64,000 nt of DNA from Axinella damicornis (lineage: Eukaryota; Porifera; Demospongiae; Axinellida; Axinellidae), in the NCBI GenBank assembly GCA_963931865.1, contig OZ007505.1:6712653-6776652 (forward strand). The letters run 5' to 3'. The position numbers and the translations under genes were made by a program. The notes below the pieces were generated by a model. It was not told the origin of the DNA and searched no databases. It worked only from the letters and a program-made list of their open reading frames with translations. Below, one piece after another: positions 33,401-44,194 of this stretch; the first letter of the stretch is position 1, and each line of letters opens with the position of its first letter.

Positions 33401-36062
33401 GCATCGTGCACAGTGACAATAAAGTATTGGGTTCTGAGGCAGATTTTTCATCTGTAGCAGTTGAAGTAGGCCCTCTGTGCTCTCCAGAGGAGGTGTGTGC
33501 TGTTAGAGTCTCATTCATACTTCAGTTCAGCATCTGCCACTGGTCTGCTCTCATAAATGATTGTATTTGTGTACGGTGTTCCGGCATGGCAAATAGAAGT
33601 GGCACATTTCCCTGTGCACACCACATACACATTCCCCTGACACCGTCCCTGGTATGCCTCCTGACACGCCTCCTGACACGCCCCCAGCACAGCACCCTTG
33701 TACCACCCCTTCCTTACACACTCCTAGCATACCATCCTGGTAAACACAGGACACACCCCCCCAACTCAATCTTACCTTTCACTGCTGACACATGTGGGTT
33801 GCATGGTGCCAGAGGCTCTATGGTCTGGCTCTGATATAACAATTCTGTGCAATAACCTGTTTCTTTCCTTGTTCTCACCAGCCCAACTACACGAAGGTTG
33901 CCTACTATTGTAACTTGTGGCGCAACTTCAATGACATCTCAGTACGTACATGTACATGGGACTAATACACTTAATTCCCCAAGCAATAATAGGGAACTGA
34001 GTCTGGCACTGTAGACACTACAGTGTAGTTTACATTCAGTTTTTCAGTTTCATTTATGTGTTGTCCTACAGGACAACTAGGGTGGCATCCTGGGTATCAC
34101 ATTAGCCATTGTGCATATATCCTACGGGACAGGTAGGGTAGTGCCTCGAGTATCAGGACAAGTGCCTTGATTGCAGTAACACATTGGCCCACAGAGTAGA
34201 TAGGTTAACCTATTGAGATCATATTACCTACAGGACAGCTGGAGTAGTGTCTTGGGCATCATCAACCATTACGCCACCAATCAGGACGACTTCCAACCCT
34301 TTGCCGGCCCAGGACAATGGAACGACCCGGACATGGTAAATTAAACCAGCTCTCTAATTAACCAGCAGTGTCGCAGTGTCTAGTTACTTGAATGTCGGTT
34401 GTTATGACTACCACTAACTCCCCCCCGAGGTGGGTAGATGGTTGCTGACATCTTGGGTGGCTGGCAGTTGGTTGTTTGTTTGGGTGCTGAAGAAGCTAAA
34501 ATGCAGCTGTTTGTAGTCCCTCTATGGTGTGTGGTTAGGTAGGAGTCAACCCCGTGACCACATGTTTATAACTTCAAAACAATTCCAGCACACATAAGCT
34601 CAACTAGAGCACACTTGGAAAGTTTGGTTACAACCCAATGCACCCTGTAGCAGGCAAATGAGCCTGGAGAGTAATGATGTCATGAGCGGTTGGACATGCC
34701 CGTTAATTTTATGGTATCACGTACCATACTGCTCCATTGTAAAGGCTACCAAGGTGAGTTTATAAAGCACTGCACCCGCGTGCTAACGTATATCCGAAAA
34801 TGTATACATGTACTTAATTAAAAAATCTCTAGTACGAAGAGCATGAGCAACTTGATTCTGGCGGTGGAGGTGCGCTGTCACAAGGTGCAGGGCATGACGG
34901 AAGCTTTTTTGATAGCGTTATCCTTGGCAAGTTTATCTGCTGTCTTAAAGCGGCTTTTTGGAACTGAACTGCTCGTTTTTGGACGGCTATACAGCGTATC
35001 CGTACTAGATGTTTTTGGTTAGTATACATTTCCAATACATTTCGCAAGGCGCGCGCATCAGCTAATTTGTGTGCAGTAGTATAGATCTAGTGTGTTGATA
35101 ATATGCCCTCCACATGCACACAGTTGATCATTGGAGACTTTGGTCTGAGTTTGGATGAACAGAAGGCACAAATGGCCATCTGGGCCATCTTTGCAGCTGT
35201 GAGTTCTAGCAGTAGTCTCATGGCATGGTCTGGGAATGAGACTGCTTTAGCACTTCATCACTATATCACCAAGTGCCCTTCCTCTTCCAGCCCTTGCTGA
35301 TGTCCAATGACCTCCGAAATCTCCCAGCAGAGTCGAAGGCTATCCTACAAAACAAGTGAGACACCTGCGTCATTCACCTCCTCCTCCCTCACCCCATCCC
35401 CTTCCTCCCTCACCTTCTCCACCTCACCTCCTCTTCGTCCCTCACCTGCTTCTCCCTCACCTCCTCCTCCTCCTCCCTCACCTCCGCCTCCTCCATCGCC
35501 CCCTACCCTACCTCACTGACCTCTCCCTTCTCTCCCCCCCCCCCCCTTCACAGGGAAGTGATTGCTGTGAACCAGGATCCACTTGGCAAACAAGGTAGAC
35601 TCATCAACTCCACCACAAACGTTAAGGACAAGTATGGCGACAAAGCAGTAAGTATAGTCACACTGGTCTCCTCCCTCCCTCCTCCCTCTTTGTGGCATTA
35701 GACCAACTTTACTTACATACCCAGAGTCAGGACATGGTGTTTTCCCGGCCATTGATGGGTGGCTCTGTTGCAGTGGCACTCCTGAACACAGGATCCTTTG
35801 CCGGACCACACAATATCACTGTTCACTTTGCTGATGTAAGTAGCGTACAGTAAAATATTGTATATTGTTGCAGTAAACACTACTGTTGCCAACACAGGCT
35901 GGCCTCCAGAGTACCAGTGCTTCTGTTCGAGATGTGCTCGAGCAGCGTGATCTCGGAGTGTTCCAAAAATCCTTCACCGCTTCCGTGAACCCTTCTGGTG
36001 TGCGCCTGGTGAAACTCACCCCCACTACCACAAGGCCATGGAGAGAGCCAAGCTGGCTGTAA
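30416..36062 (+). CDS. NAGA: Alpha-N-acetylgalactosaminidase (GH27), 14 exons, about 422 aa
   Basis: Lysosomal hydrolase removing terminal alpha-GalNAc. Exons: 30416-30509, 30582-30651, 30730-30811, 31651-31743, 32051-32087, 32559-32623, 32725-32880, 33882-33941, 34234-34335, 35124-35198, 35291-35355, 35554-35647, 35725-35835, 35899-36062. The signal peptide ([17 protein letters not shown]) is followed by the mature start [21 protein letters not shown]27 landmarks: nucleophile Asp160 (LKLDGCH), acid/base Asp217 (LWRNFND), [20 protein letters not shown]. The GLA/NAGA specificity loop reads SCSWPDY (190-196). Serine at 192 matches NAGA (GLA has Glu), but 195 is Asp where NAGA has Ala and GLA has Leu. 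[21 protein letters not shown] and [13 protein letters not shown] are closer to NAGA. Alternative: an ancestral GLA/NAGA enzyme of mixed specificity. Confidence 0.93.
30848..30962. repeat. Tandem duplicate of a 57-bp hairpin unit
   Basis: Two copies, differing by about one base, of GCTAGCCTCGAACCCACCCA followed by its partial complement TGGGTTTGAGGCTACC. Each is a small fold-back resembling a TAGCCTCG-type element. In NAGA intron 3. Confidence 0.85.
31848..31923. mobile_element. Degraded TAGCC-family hairpin
   Basis: Arms CCGTTCCCAGGCC / GGCCTGGGAATGAGGCTA with inner CTCACCCCAGC / GCTGGGGTGAG, the same inner arms as at 3778-3855. In NAGA intron 4. Confidence 0.65.
32905..33020 (+). repeat. 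Minisatellite, 31-37 bp unit, about four copies
   Basis: Units of ATGAGTAGCACCCTGTAATG followed by ATGGCCTGTA-type sequence, directly after NAGA exon 7. The first unit overlaps the donor region (GTGAATGAGGGGCACCCTGT). Confidence 0.85.
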
Positions 36063-36904
36063 CAACACTGACTGTCCAATTGTACATAAAATGATGACCA
36101 CACTGTTAGTCTGTTACATTGCTGTACCACGCAGTTCTTTGTTGAGTTTCTGGTTATTAATTTTAGTGAGCAAAATTTCCCAAGCAGCGCACTGCAGTGA
36201 GTGACACCATTAACATAAGAGCTGTGACATTGTCTATATGAGCCTATAAGGACCTACATGTAGCTGCCATGTTACCTCGAACATTATAAGCTGCAGTACA
36301 TGCTACATAGGCTCTAACGGATGTATACATCGTCTAATGCTGACTCTTACCTCAATGCAAGTGTGTGTGTGTGTGTGTGAGCATGAGCTGTAGTTGTGTA
36401 TAGATATATATGTGTACATGAGAGTGTCCTGTCAGTGGGTGGGTGGGTGTGTGTGCTCACGCAGTGGGTGTTAGGAGTAAACTACTTAATTATAACATAC
36501 CTATGGCTATGAACATAATTATGCCCCTATTATACAGTTCTTTAATGATGGACTAGCCTCGTTCCCAGGCCTACTCTGTTTTTTGTTCTTTGGTTTGCGT
36601 TGACAATAGCATTATTGTCAACGCAAACCGAAGAACAGAAAAAATGGGGTAGGCCTGGGAACGAGGCTAATGATGGACCAGATTGGGTAACTACTTCTGA
36701 CGACATCACTTCCTTTGAAGTAGCAGTATTGACCAATGATTTAATGTGAACACTGCTGGTATACAATGATTAAATGTGTTCCAGATGCACATTCCAGATC
36801 GTGATTACATACATAACACACACACACACACACAGACAAAAACAGCTGTTACAATAATATTAGGGTGTACCGAGCAATTTGAATCATAACAACTAGGGGC
36901 AGAG
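36063..36904. other. Convergent intergenic stretch, NAGA / C2-IPT-FIP gene
   Basis: No gene seen. Contains a short GT run near 36362-36380, the MITE at 36554-36669 and a short CA run near 36816. Confidence 0.5.
36554..36669. mobile_element. TAGCCTCG-family MITE, 116 bp, 9-bp target duplication
   Basis: Same subfamily as 25530-25686. Exact ATGATGGAC repeats at 36545-36553 and 36670-36678. Confidence 0.92.
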
Positions 36905-39900
36905 TCATCCGACAAAGTTCCCCACAACACTTGTGGTGGAGCCTTGTTTGACCTCCAGGATCTCGGGGGTGGTGGTGATGATTCCGAGGAGGAGATGATC
37001 GATGTAGTCCTTCAGTGCCTGGTTCTCCTCCCGCAGCTGAACATTATCATCCTTTAGGTCTGCAGGGAAAGAAGGGATATATATAATTGGGGGAGGGGGT
37101 GACTTCATGGAGTATGGAGGTGGGGAGATGGCGTAATGGAATGTGGAGGTTGGGGTCTGATTGACATTATGGATGGATTTGCAGATTGGATGACCAATGG
37201 TATCCTGTGAAGGGAATACATCTGATCTTCTAAAGATGGAACAATCTGATTGGTAAATCAAAGCCAGCTACAAACCTATTTAGGCAACACTCCAGCATGC
37301 TGGGGTGTGCTCTATCTGATACGCTATCCTTCCCTAGGAGGCCACTACAAAAGCTTAGATTCCGCACTCTTTGAAAGGTTTACACAAGTACAAACCAGCT
37401 TCAAAGTACATCCCGGCACAGAACCACTACAAGGTGTTTCATCTTCTACGGTTGTGCTCACACGCCACTTCCTGTCAGCTGAATCAACTTCCTGTATAGA
37501 CAGGAAGGTTAATGAAGCATCTTCCTGTGTATTCTGGCGTGCCTCACCTGAAACCAATGGAATGGCTGGCTTTTGCCTTAAAAATGTTGTTAGCCGAACA
37601 CAAGCTGGATTCCTCTGCTTTCCAGAACTGCTCCATGTTCTGACTTGAAGGTCTCAAACTGCCTATTTCCGGAAACACCTGTTATTTATTTTGAGCTAGT
37701 CTCTTCCCAGGCCCCAAAGAGAGCGCAGGAGCAGACTGAGAGTTGACAAGCGAGAATACCATTCTAAGGTGCTGCTCTTCTGGTCCACAGATAATAAACA
37801 CATCCTCTGATTGGTCTGTCTGTATCATCTAGTAGATGGATCTGTTCCATCCAAACGATACAGCGGAAGTGACAACAGTTGTGGAACTGGATCATCAGTT
37901 ACCTCGCACTTGCTGCTTCAGCCCCTTTAACTCTGTCTGAAGCTCGAGTTCCAGTTCTGAAATAGGAGGAAAAAAAAGACAAGAAGGGACACTATCAGGT
38001 TGAAAAATTCCTACAACCCAAACAAGGCAACATAGTTGGCATAACTCTGAACCCACAAAACCATAGAACACTCTGGAGATTTGAGGGCTGCGGAGTGTTG
38101 GCCATGTTTGGAACAGTTTCATCATTTGAAATGGCTCATTCAGCATTCAGCAGTGTTTTCTGATGCAATCTGCACACATGATGCACACATGATGCACACA
38201 CACCCACAAACGCCAACAGCAGGCTAGAGGGATTCCTTTCCATATTTCTCAAGGGAAATTCTGATATCATAAACTGCAACAACTTTACTCGGAAAATTGC
38301 TTAGAAGCTATAAGTAAATGTGGAGCATGGTACAGCTATATGTAAACAATGCCTGCAAACCAGCAGAATGTTCCCAGGCGCTCGGTACGGGGAGAAGAGT
38401 CTGGGAACGAGGCTATACCAAGTGTATACCTAGTTGCATGAACATTTGGTAGTGAAAAGTATTTTTATTTGTACACCTCTTCATTCACATCTTCCTGGTG
38501 TTGTCAATAATAGGTAAACTAGGTTCTGAGTAGCACAACAAGGTGCACAACATTTCCCCACCTTGCTGCTTGTTCCGCTTCCTAACAAATGGACTGTGGC
38601 TATCAATAGCACTCATGTTCCCCTTGATGACCTCCAAGCCTGGTGTGACATAGGTGAAGGTGATGCTGGACACGCCCACTCCCCCCCTCACTGTCTCCAC
38701 CAGCACCGTCCCACTACCAGGTGCGTGGCGAGGGGCAGTGGTGATCACCAGCTTGGCTATGAGGTTATGAGGAGGTGGGATGTGGGGTGTGGGAGAATAG
38801 GGTGACGGAGGGGAGTAGGGATAGGTGGGTGTGTAGTGTGTGGGTGTGTGTGCATATGTGTTGGAGTGTGTGTGTAAGTGTGTGCATGTGTGTGCCCTCA
38901 TTAGACCAAGATGATTTGGCATCCAGAATTGGGCACTGGGCAGCATTCATACAGTTGACTAAATGCTGTGTAAGTTACTGCAAAGCTAGGTAACCATGGG
39001 AACAGAAGAAAAAAAAGCATAATAGGGCAAGGTCTAAGCTACTTCCTGTAAACCATCACACACTGATCTCAGCATTTGGATTGCTTATCACACACCAGAC
39101 CCATTCAACTATGCTGAACTGACAAGGTGGAAGTACATGCACAAAGTATGACCCAAACACAACTGTGCGCTGAGGGGGCAGGTGGGGGTCAGGTCAGTGC
39201 AGGGCCAGGTCAATGGGGTCAACAGGCTTCTCAATCGGGTCAACAGGTTTACTCACCTGGAGAAAAGTATTCCAAGGATGAGGTACAGTCAACATCACCA
39301 ACAACAATTCTCACAATGTCGCTCCGAGACTCCCCAAGATTGCTACCTCTCAGAATCACGCGCTGGTTGCCTTCTAACGGCCCCTCATTGGGGGAAATCC
39401 CTGTTACCTCAGGCATGAGGGAGTTTTCTGGTTCGCCAAGGGATGAGACATCGTCCATTGGACTCTGCTTTTGGGCCAGTTTTTTCACGTCGGAGCGGTC
39501 ATCACGCAGGAAGGACGACGACCTCAGGTTGGTGTCTGACTGGAAAGTTGGTAGCACCCTCTTTGAATGGATCTCATAGTCTGAACCTGTCAAGGGGTTC
39601 TCTGAAGTGGTTGGGGACAGCTCATGTGACGACTGCCTTGTTTTGCTCCAAGAAGGCGTCCTACGATGGAAACTAAACCGTTCCTTCACCCTGTGAGTCT
39701 TCCCTAGCCGCAGGTCCTCAGTGGAGTTGGTTCTGGAGGTGGCAGGAGACACTTTCTCCGGAGAGACGACCTTGTACTCCGAGATCAAGCAACCCACTAG
39801 GAGCTCTCCGTGGGTCTCATGCGACTTCCGGTGCGGCTGGAGTGGGTGCCATTTCTTACTCTTGAGGTGGGCTAGGTCTGATAGGCCCATCTGCACCATC

Positions 39901-41462
39901 CCAAGAGTGTGGTCCTTGTCTCGAACTTTGAACTTTATTGTGCTACTCAGGCGGCCAGAAACAGCACTGGAGGTAAGAGAGAGACCAGACAGTCAGGAAG
40001 GAGTTACGGGATGGGCCATTTGCAGTGGAATCCCTCCTCAAAGACACCTGTTAATCAGGACACTGATTACCGTAAATTGGGAAAAATTCATTAAAATATT
40101 TCAGTAGGTCTAGACAGCAACAAAAATTAAACTCTCTAATATTTAGGTATTTTACGCTCTGTAAATTACACACATGGCCACATATTTTAGCTGTTCAGCA
40201 GCGGTTATCCTGAAAGCCGCCTTGATAGTTCATGATGTGCCCTTCAACACCAGAGGATGTACTGTACTACTGGGAAGGATCTGGCCCACACGAGTCAAAG
40301 GGAAAGCATAGGCTGGAAATCAAAACAACCAATAGCCAAAATCATGAACAGCTGAGGCTCCCTGAGAGATGTATCAAGGGAATCTTGATACCCCAATAAT
40401 TATGTGCAATGCACGAAAGTTCTCCTCCAAATAGTGAGTATTGAGTTTGACGGTATCCTTGGTAACAACAAAGACTGGTGGCATTCATGCTAGTCCTTAC
40501 ATGTGTGCTTCTTCGTTCCATTCTGGGCTGTTACTCTCTATGGTCTCAGTCGTATAGTAGTCTTTGCCCATGCCAAATACTACAGAGGCATGGCATACCT
40601 CTGACGTGGGAGGAGGGAGGGATGGGAGGGAAGGAGGGAGGGAGGGAGGCAGGGAGGGAGGGAGGGAGGGAGGGAGGGAGGGAGGGAGGGAGGGAGGGAG
40701 GGAGGGAGGGAGGGAGGGAGGGAGGGAGGGAGAGAGGAAAGGGAGGAGGGAGAGAGGGATGGAGAGAAGGGAGGAGGGAGAGAGGGACGGAGGGAAGGGA
40801 GGAGGACGGAGAATAGGAGGAAGAGGGAGGGAGGGAGAGAGAGGAAAGGGAGGAGGGAGAGAGGGACGGAGGGAAGGGAGGAGGGAGAGAGGGACGGAGG
40901 GAAGGGAGGAGGGAGAGAGAGATGGAGAATAGGAGGAAGAGGGGGGAGGGAAGGAGTGAGAGGAAGTTAGTTGAGAGAGCCAATTAGTAGGCAAAGCAAC
41001 TACAACTCTCTTACCTCCTTTCCTCCGACTCTGGAGATTTCTAGCCGAATAGACTGAAAGGGAAAGAGAGGGATGACATTCAGAGTAACAGAGGCACCGA
41101 TGCCATGTACAAACGAATTCCTACCATGTGCAGCCATATAATTGGCACACAGCCAGGGGAGCCACTCTGTCAACCTACCTCCAGCTATAAAGGCCCCAAG
41201 GAACACCAATACAGGCCACGCGACAAGAGCGGCCGGGGGGAGACTAGCGGCCAGTCCAGCCAGCCAGCTAGCCGTAGCCCACCTACACAGCATGATTCTG
41301 CACCCCATGCATATGGCCATCAATCCCGCGACCGGGCCCCAGGTGTTAACTTAAAACATTAATTACAGCCTTCTAGTTTGTGTAACACAATAGATATACA
41401 TGGTCTCATTCACCCAGCATACCTGTTACCGTGATTTGTGAAGGTTCTTGCGCTGGCTCCAT
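36905..41462 (-). CDS. C2 + IPT/TIG + Rab11-FIP-type protein, 430 aa, seven exons
   Basis: Likely Rab11 effector in recycling-endosome traffic. Exons on minus: 41462-41423, 41053-41015, 40600-40501, 39966-39257, 38756-38562, 37956-37903, 37059-36905; every phase agrees, giving 431 codons with stop. Residues 8-115 form a C2 domain like that of class I Rab11-FIPs (ITVTVYSARNLQSRRKG, VVFGMGKDYYTTETIESNSP, EWNEEA, KFKVRDKD, HGELLVGCLISE). A serine-rich linker follows. Residues 245 to about 330 look like an IPT/TIG domain (PEVTGISPNEGPLEGNQRVI, LRGSNLG, VLVETVRGGVGVSSITFTYV), most like that of exocyst Sec5. Then a coiled coil (ELELELQTELKGLKQQV) and a C-terminal FIP Rab-binding motif (LREENQALKDYIDHLLLGII, TPEILEV). 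Class I FIPs as I know them lack an IPT domain. Calcium-binding aspartates of the C2 are not evident. Confidence 0.82.
40608..40962 (+). repeat. GGGA-type polypurine tract, about 350 bp
   Basis: Almost pure (GGGA)n with AGAGGGACGGAGGGAAGG variants in the right half. On the gene strand it is polypyrimidine and runs directly into the CCCACGTCAG acceptor of the third exon of the C2-IPT-FIP gene. The long frames over it on both strands are repeat translations. Confidence 0.95.
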
Positions 41463-41999
41463 TCTCTCGTTCGCGATGTTTTGTTTCTAAATATACGAAT
41501 ACAATTTCAGTAATAAAAATTAAAAATTACCATCTGCATGTATTGTTAACATGTTACCTAGGCAGCATAATTATGTTATGCTGCATATATGTGCTGCCTA
41601 GGTAACAGGATACATAACACTTTTGTGGGGGGATCATCTGCATGTGAGAAGATGTCCATTATGCAATGGAAATTTTTACAGGAATCTTGTGGAGGACATT
41701 CTGTTCGTTGGAGCTCAGGCATAATAATATATTATTCATAAACCCATGAAAAAATTCCACAACTGTGCCATGGAATCTATACTGTTTTCCGTAGTTGAAA
41801 AGCCTCCCATTATAATAATTATTTAGTTGGGTATGATTCAATTGACTTGACAATCAAGTGGTCAGGAAACATGTTTTCCAAAATGAATTACAATGACTGA
41901 TCGGATATTTACACTGGATATAATATTTTGTTACACTGAAGAGACGATTGACAGCAATAGTGACATCAACACAGTACAGAGCACAGTGATGACAACATA
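41463..41999. other. Intergenic stretch between LARP6 and the C2-IPT-FIP gene
   Basis: AT-rich and without a gene. A clean palindrome at about 41553-41606 (GTTACCTAGGCAGCATAA against its complement) could be a small fold-back element. Confidence 0.55.
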
Positions 42000-43370
42000 T
42001 TAACATGAATCTATCGATACATGGACTGTTCGTATTGGCCTGTGAAATCCTCGGGTGCCATCAGGTCCCAGGGGCTGACGAACCACAGCACTCTCTCTGG
42101 CATGCAGATGTTTCTGGTTAGTTCTCCACGATGTTGACGATCCATGCTCCGCTGTGAAAAACCTTCTCTTGACAGGTTCAGGGCTGGCCTTGGGGCTTTC
42201 ACTTGGTGAACGACCACAGCTATAGCCTGAGTCAGAGGCATAGTCTTTCCATGCATCAGGGTGGAGGAATTTTTTGGTCAGCTCGGGACTGCATCGCACA
42301 CTGCTCTTCCACCTGGGGGCATCATTGTCTGAGTGTGCATATGCATGTGGGGGAGAGTACTTCCTGGGTGATTGTTTTACCGGGGAATTTTCCCTTGAGA
42401 ACCGTGAGGGGGAGTTCTCTTTGGAGAATCTTCCCGGCAAATTCTCCCTGTGTCTTGATTCAGTTCTGTTGGTAGAATCATTCACTTTCTTTTCGTCCTT
42501 CTGTTTGCGTCTGTTGTTCTTTCTGCTTTCCGTCGGCTTTGGACTTCCCTCAGTGTGAGGGGGTGCTTGGCCGTCAACTTTCTTATCCAAGAATTCAACT
42601 TTCATAGCATCACGCCAACTCTGCTGTTCCGTAAATCTCTGGTACGCAATTTTGGCCCCTCCTTTGCTCTCAAATTCGACAAGAATACAGAGTTCCTTCC
42701 CAAGGTTAGAGTGGTGTGATTTACAGGGCTTAACATCCAGGGGGATTGCCTTCCCCGGCTGTAAAATGCGCACAAGAGTCACTTCGCCAAACTTGCTGAA
42801 CGCCTCTTCAATGTTCTTCGCGTTCGGCTCTACATCAGGGTAGTTTGTGACGATGACTGTTCTCGCGACGTGGGAGTAATCGACGAGGGGCGCTGCGCTA
42901 ATTCGGCGGATCTTCGTCCCCTCCTCGTTCAGTGCTAGTAAACTGGAGTGCTTCATGCTCGCCAACACGACTCTCCAGTCCTTAGTAAGTGATTTCACCT
43001 TCCGCATGGATGCGACCAGCTTTAGGCTGACGTATCCCTGCTTGTTACGGTTGATGTGTTTCATTAGAAACGAGTCCTTCAACAGATTATCATCGCTGAA
43101 GTACCATTCGACCTGTTTAATGATCCGCTCTTGTAGCTCAGGGTCCACTGCAATAATAGCGTCGGCGGCTGTACTCTCGGCCTTCGTTGCAGGAGCGCTA
43201 CTGGTTGGTGGTGCCAACGGGTGGTCATTTTCGTCATCGGCAAAATTCTCTGCTGGCGTACCATAACCGCCATCTGACTCGCTGTCAGTTGTAGAGTACA
43301 GAACGGTTGGATTCTGCTCTCGATCGCTGTGAAGAGGGTGGATCTGTATCGCTTCGGTAGACATCATCAT
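42000..43370 (-). CDS. LARP6: La-related protein 6, intronless, 456 aa
   Basis: RNA-binding protein; vertebrate LARP6 binds a 5-prime stem-loop in collagen mRNAs. After an acidic, disordered N-terminus, residues of about 75-165 form a La motif (ERIIKQVEWYFSDDNLLKDS, FLMKHINRNKQGYVSLKLVA, LTKDWRVVLASMKHSSLLAL), then an RRM (RTVIVTNYPDVEPNAKNIEE, FSKFGEVTLVRILQPGK, LCILVEFESKGGAKIAY). A serine/arginine-rich region carries repeats of RFSxENSP (RFSKENSP, RFSRENSP). The C-terminus has the SUZ-C/LSA signature VVRQPLGPDGTRGFHRP, diagnostic for LARP6. The ATG is the first of three in a row; any would serve. No introns, unlike the vertebrate genes. Confidence 0.95.
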   Translation of the reverse strand: MMMSTEAIQIHPLHSDREQNPTVLYSTTDSESDGGYGTPAENFADDENDHPLAPPTSSAPATKAESTAADAIIAVDPELQERIIKQVEWYFSDDNLLKDSFLMKHINRNKQGYVSLKLVASMRKVKSLTKDWRVVLASMKHSSLLALNEEGTKIRRISAAPLVDYSHVARTVIVTNYPDVEPNAKNIEEAFSKFGEVTLVRILQPGKAIPLDVKPCKSHHSNLGKELCILVEFESKGGAKIAYQRFTEQQSWRDAMKVEFLDKKVDGQAPPHTEGSPKPTESRKNNRRKQKDEKKVNDSTNRTESRHRENLPGRFSKENSPSRFSRENSPVKQSPRKYSPPHAYAHSDNDAPRWKSSVRCSPELTKKFLHPDAWKDYASDSGYSCGRSPSESPKASPEPVKRRFFTAEHGSSTSWRTNQKHLHARESAVVRQPLGPDGTRGFHRPIRTVHVSIDSC

Positions 43371-44194
43371 CTGTAAATGAGTAGTAGTTAGCGCGCGCTG
43401 TACACTAGATGGTTCTCACTCGTTTCTCCTCTCGCTCGAGCTCGAGGCTTGCTCAGCAAGCTGATCTCAAAACGAAGCCTTCAAAACTTAACTCTAGAAG
43501 GATCGAGGTACTTGGAGTATTTATACCCATTACGGGACTTTCCGACGGAAATATTACTGATGCAACAACGTATGTGACGTTGCACGCACAGTGTACACAC
43601 GTATACTTTGTACACGTAAACGTACGTACGCAGCAGGCGTATGACGTGGCTTTCCGCTATTAGTGCAGGCGGTGCAACTGAAAGCATCCTGTGAGGACGT
43701 GTAGAGGGCAGCTTCAAAGTCCAGTGCGTAATGGGTTTACTTTATTCACAATTGCTGCCACCACCTCGTGAATCATAAATTATGTTTTTGCTCTGCTGTG
43801 AGTTCTATTACCTGGCTGTGAATCTAGCGGTTTCATTATTCAGTGCAACTTGGCGGCAGAGCTGTTTCCCCACGCAACAAGCTGGAAACGGCGAGTAGTC
43901 TCATTCCCTCCCTCCTCTCAGAAAGTCTGAGAGCAACACTACTCACATACAGCAAAGATAATTAGTAAGTACGGCAAGATGATAGAGCGGTAATATGATA
44001 GAGGTCTATGGATAACTTATGGTACTAAATTGCAGTTTAGAAGAACCAGTTTATAGTCTGGCGATAGGAATGGACAGAGCATGTTCATCTTGTTACATTA
44101 CTGATTGTAATGGTGTTTCACCCTTTCCTGATACTACACGTATGCACACATTTCTCCCCAAAGCTCTATGAACCTCCACCAACCCCCTCCACCC
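43371..44194. promoter_or_regulatory. Intergenic region between divergent LARP6 and NMRK
   Basis: 824 bases, no gene. Near LARP6 it is GC-rich with TTAGCGCGCGCTGTAC and a TGACGT-containing phrase (TATGTGACGTTGCACGC near 43570), a possible CRE-type site. A diverged hairpin starting TAGTCTCATTCCCTCCC lies near 43895. Confidence 0.4.

Noticed and set aside
33133..33834. 233-codon open frame inside a NAGA intron
   Set aside because: No recognisable domain, composition changes along it, and it lies wholly within an intron between well-supported exons. A chance frame or old insertion is more likely.
38562..39966. IPT-like segment as part of a Sec5 (EXOC2) gene
   Set aside because: No other Sec5 sequence is present, and the flanking exons join in phase to C2 and Rab-binding segments.
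40497..40994. Proline/serine or glycine/arginine-rich frames over the GGGA tract
   Set aside because: Low-complexity translations; only the short part at 40501-40600 is a real exon, in another frame extent.
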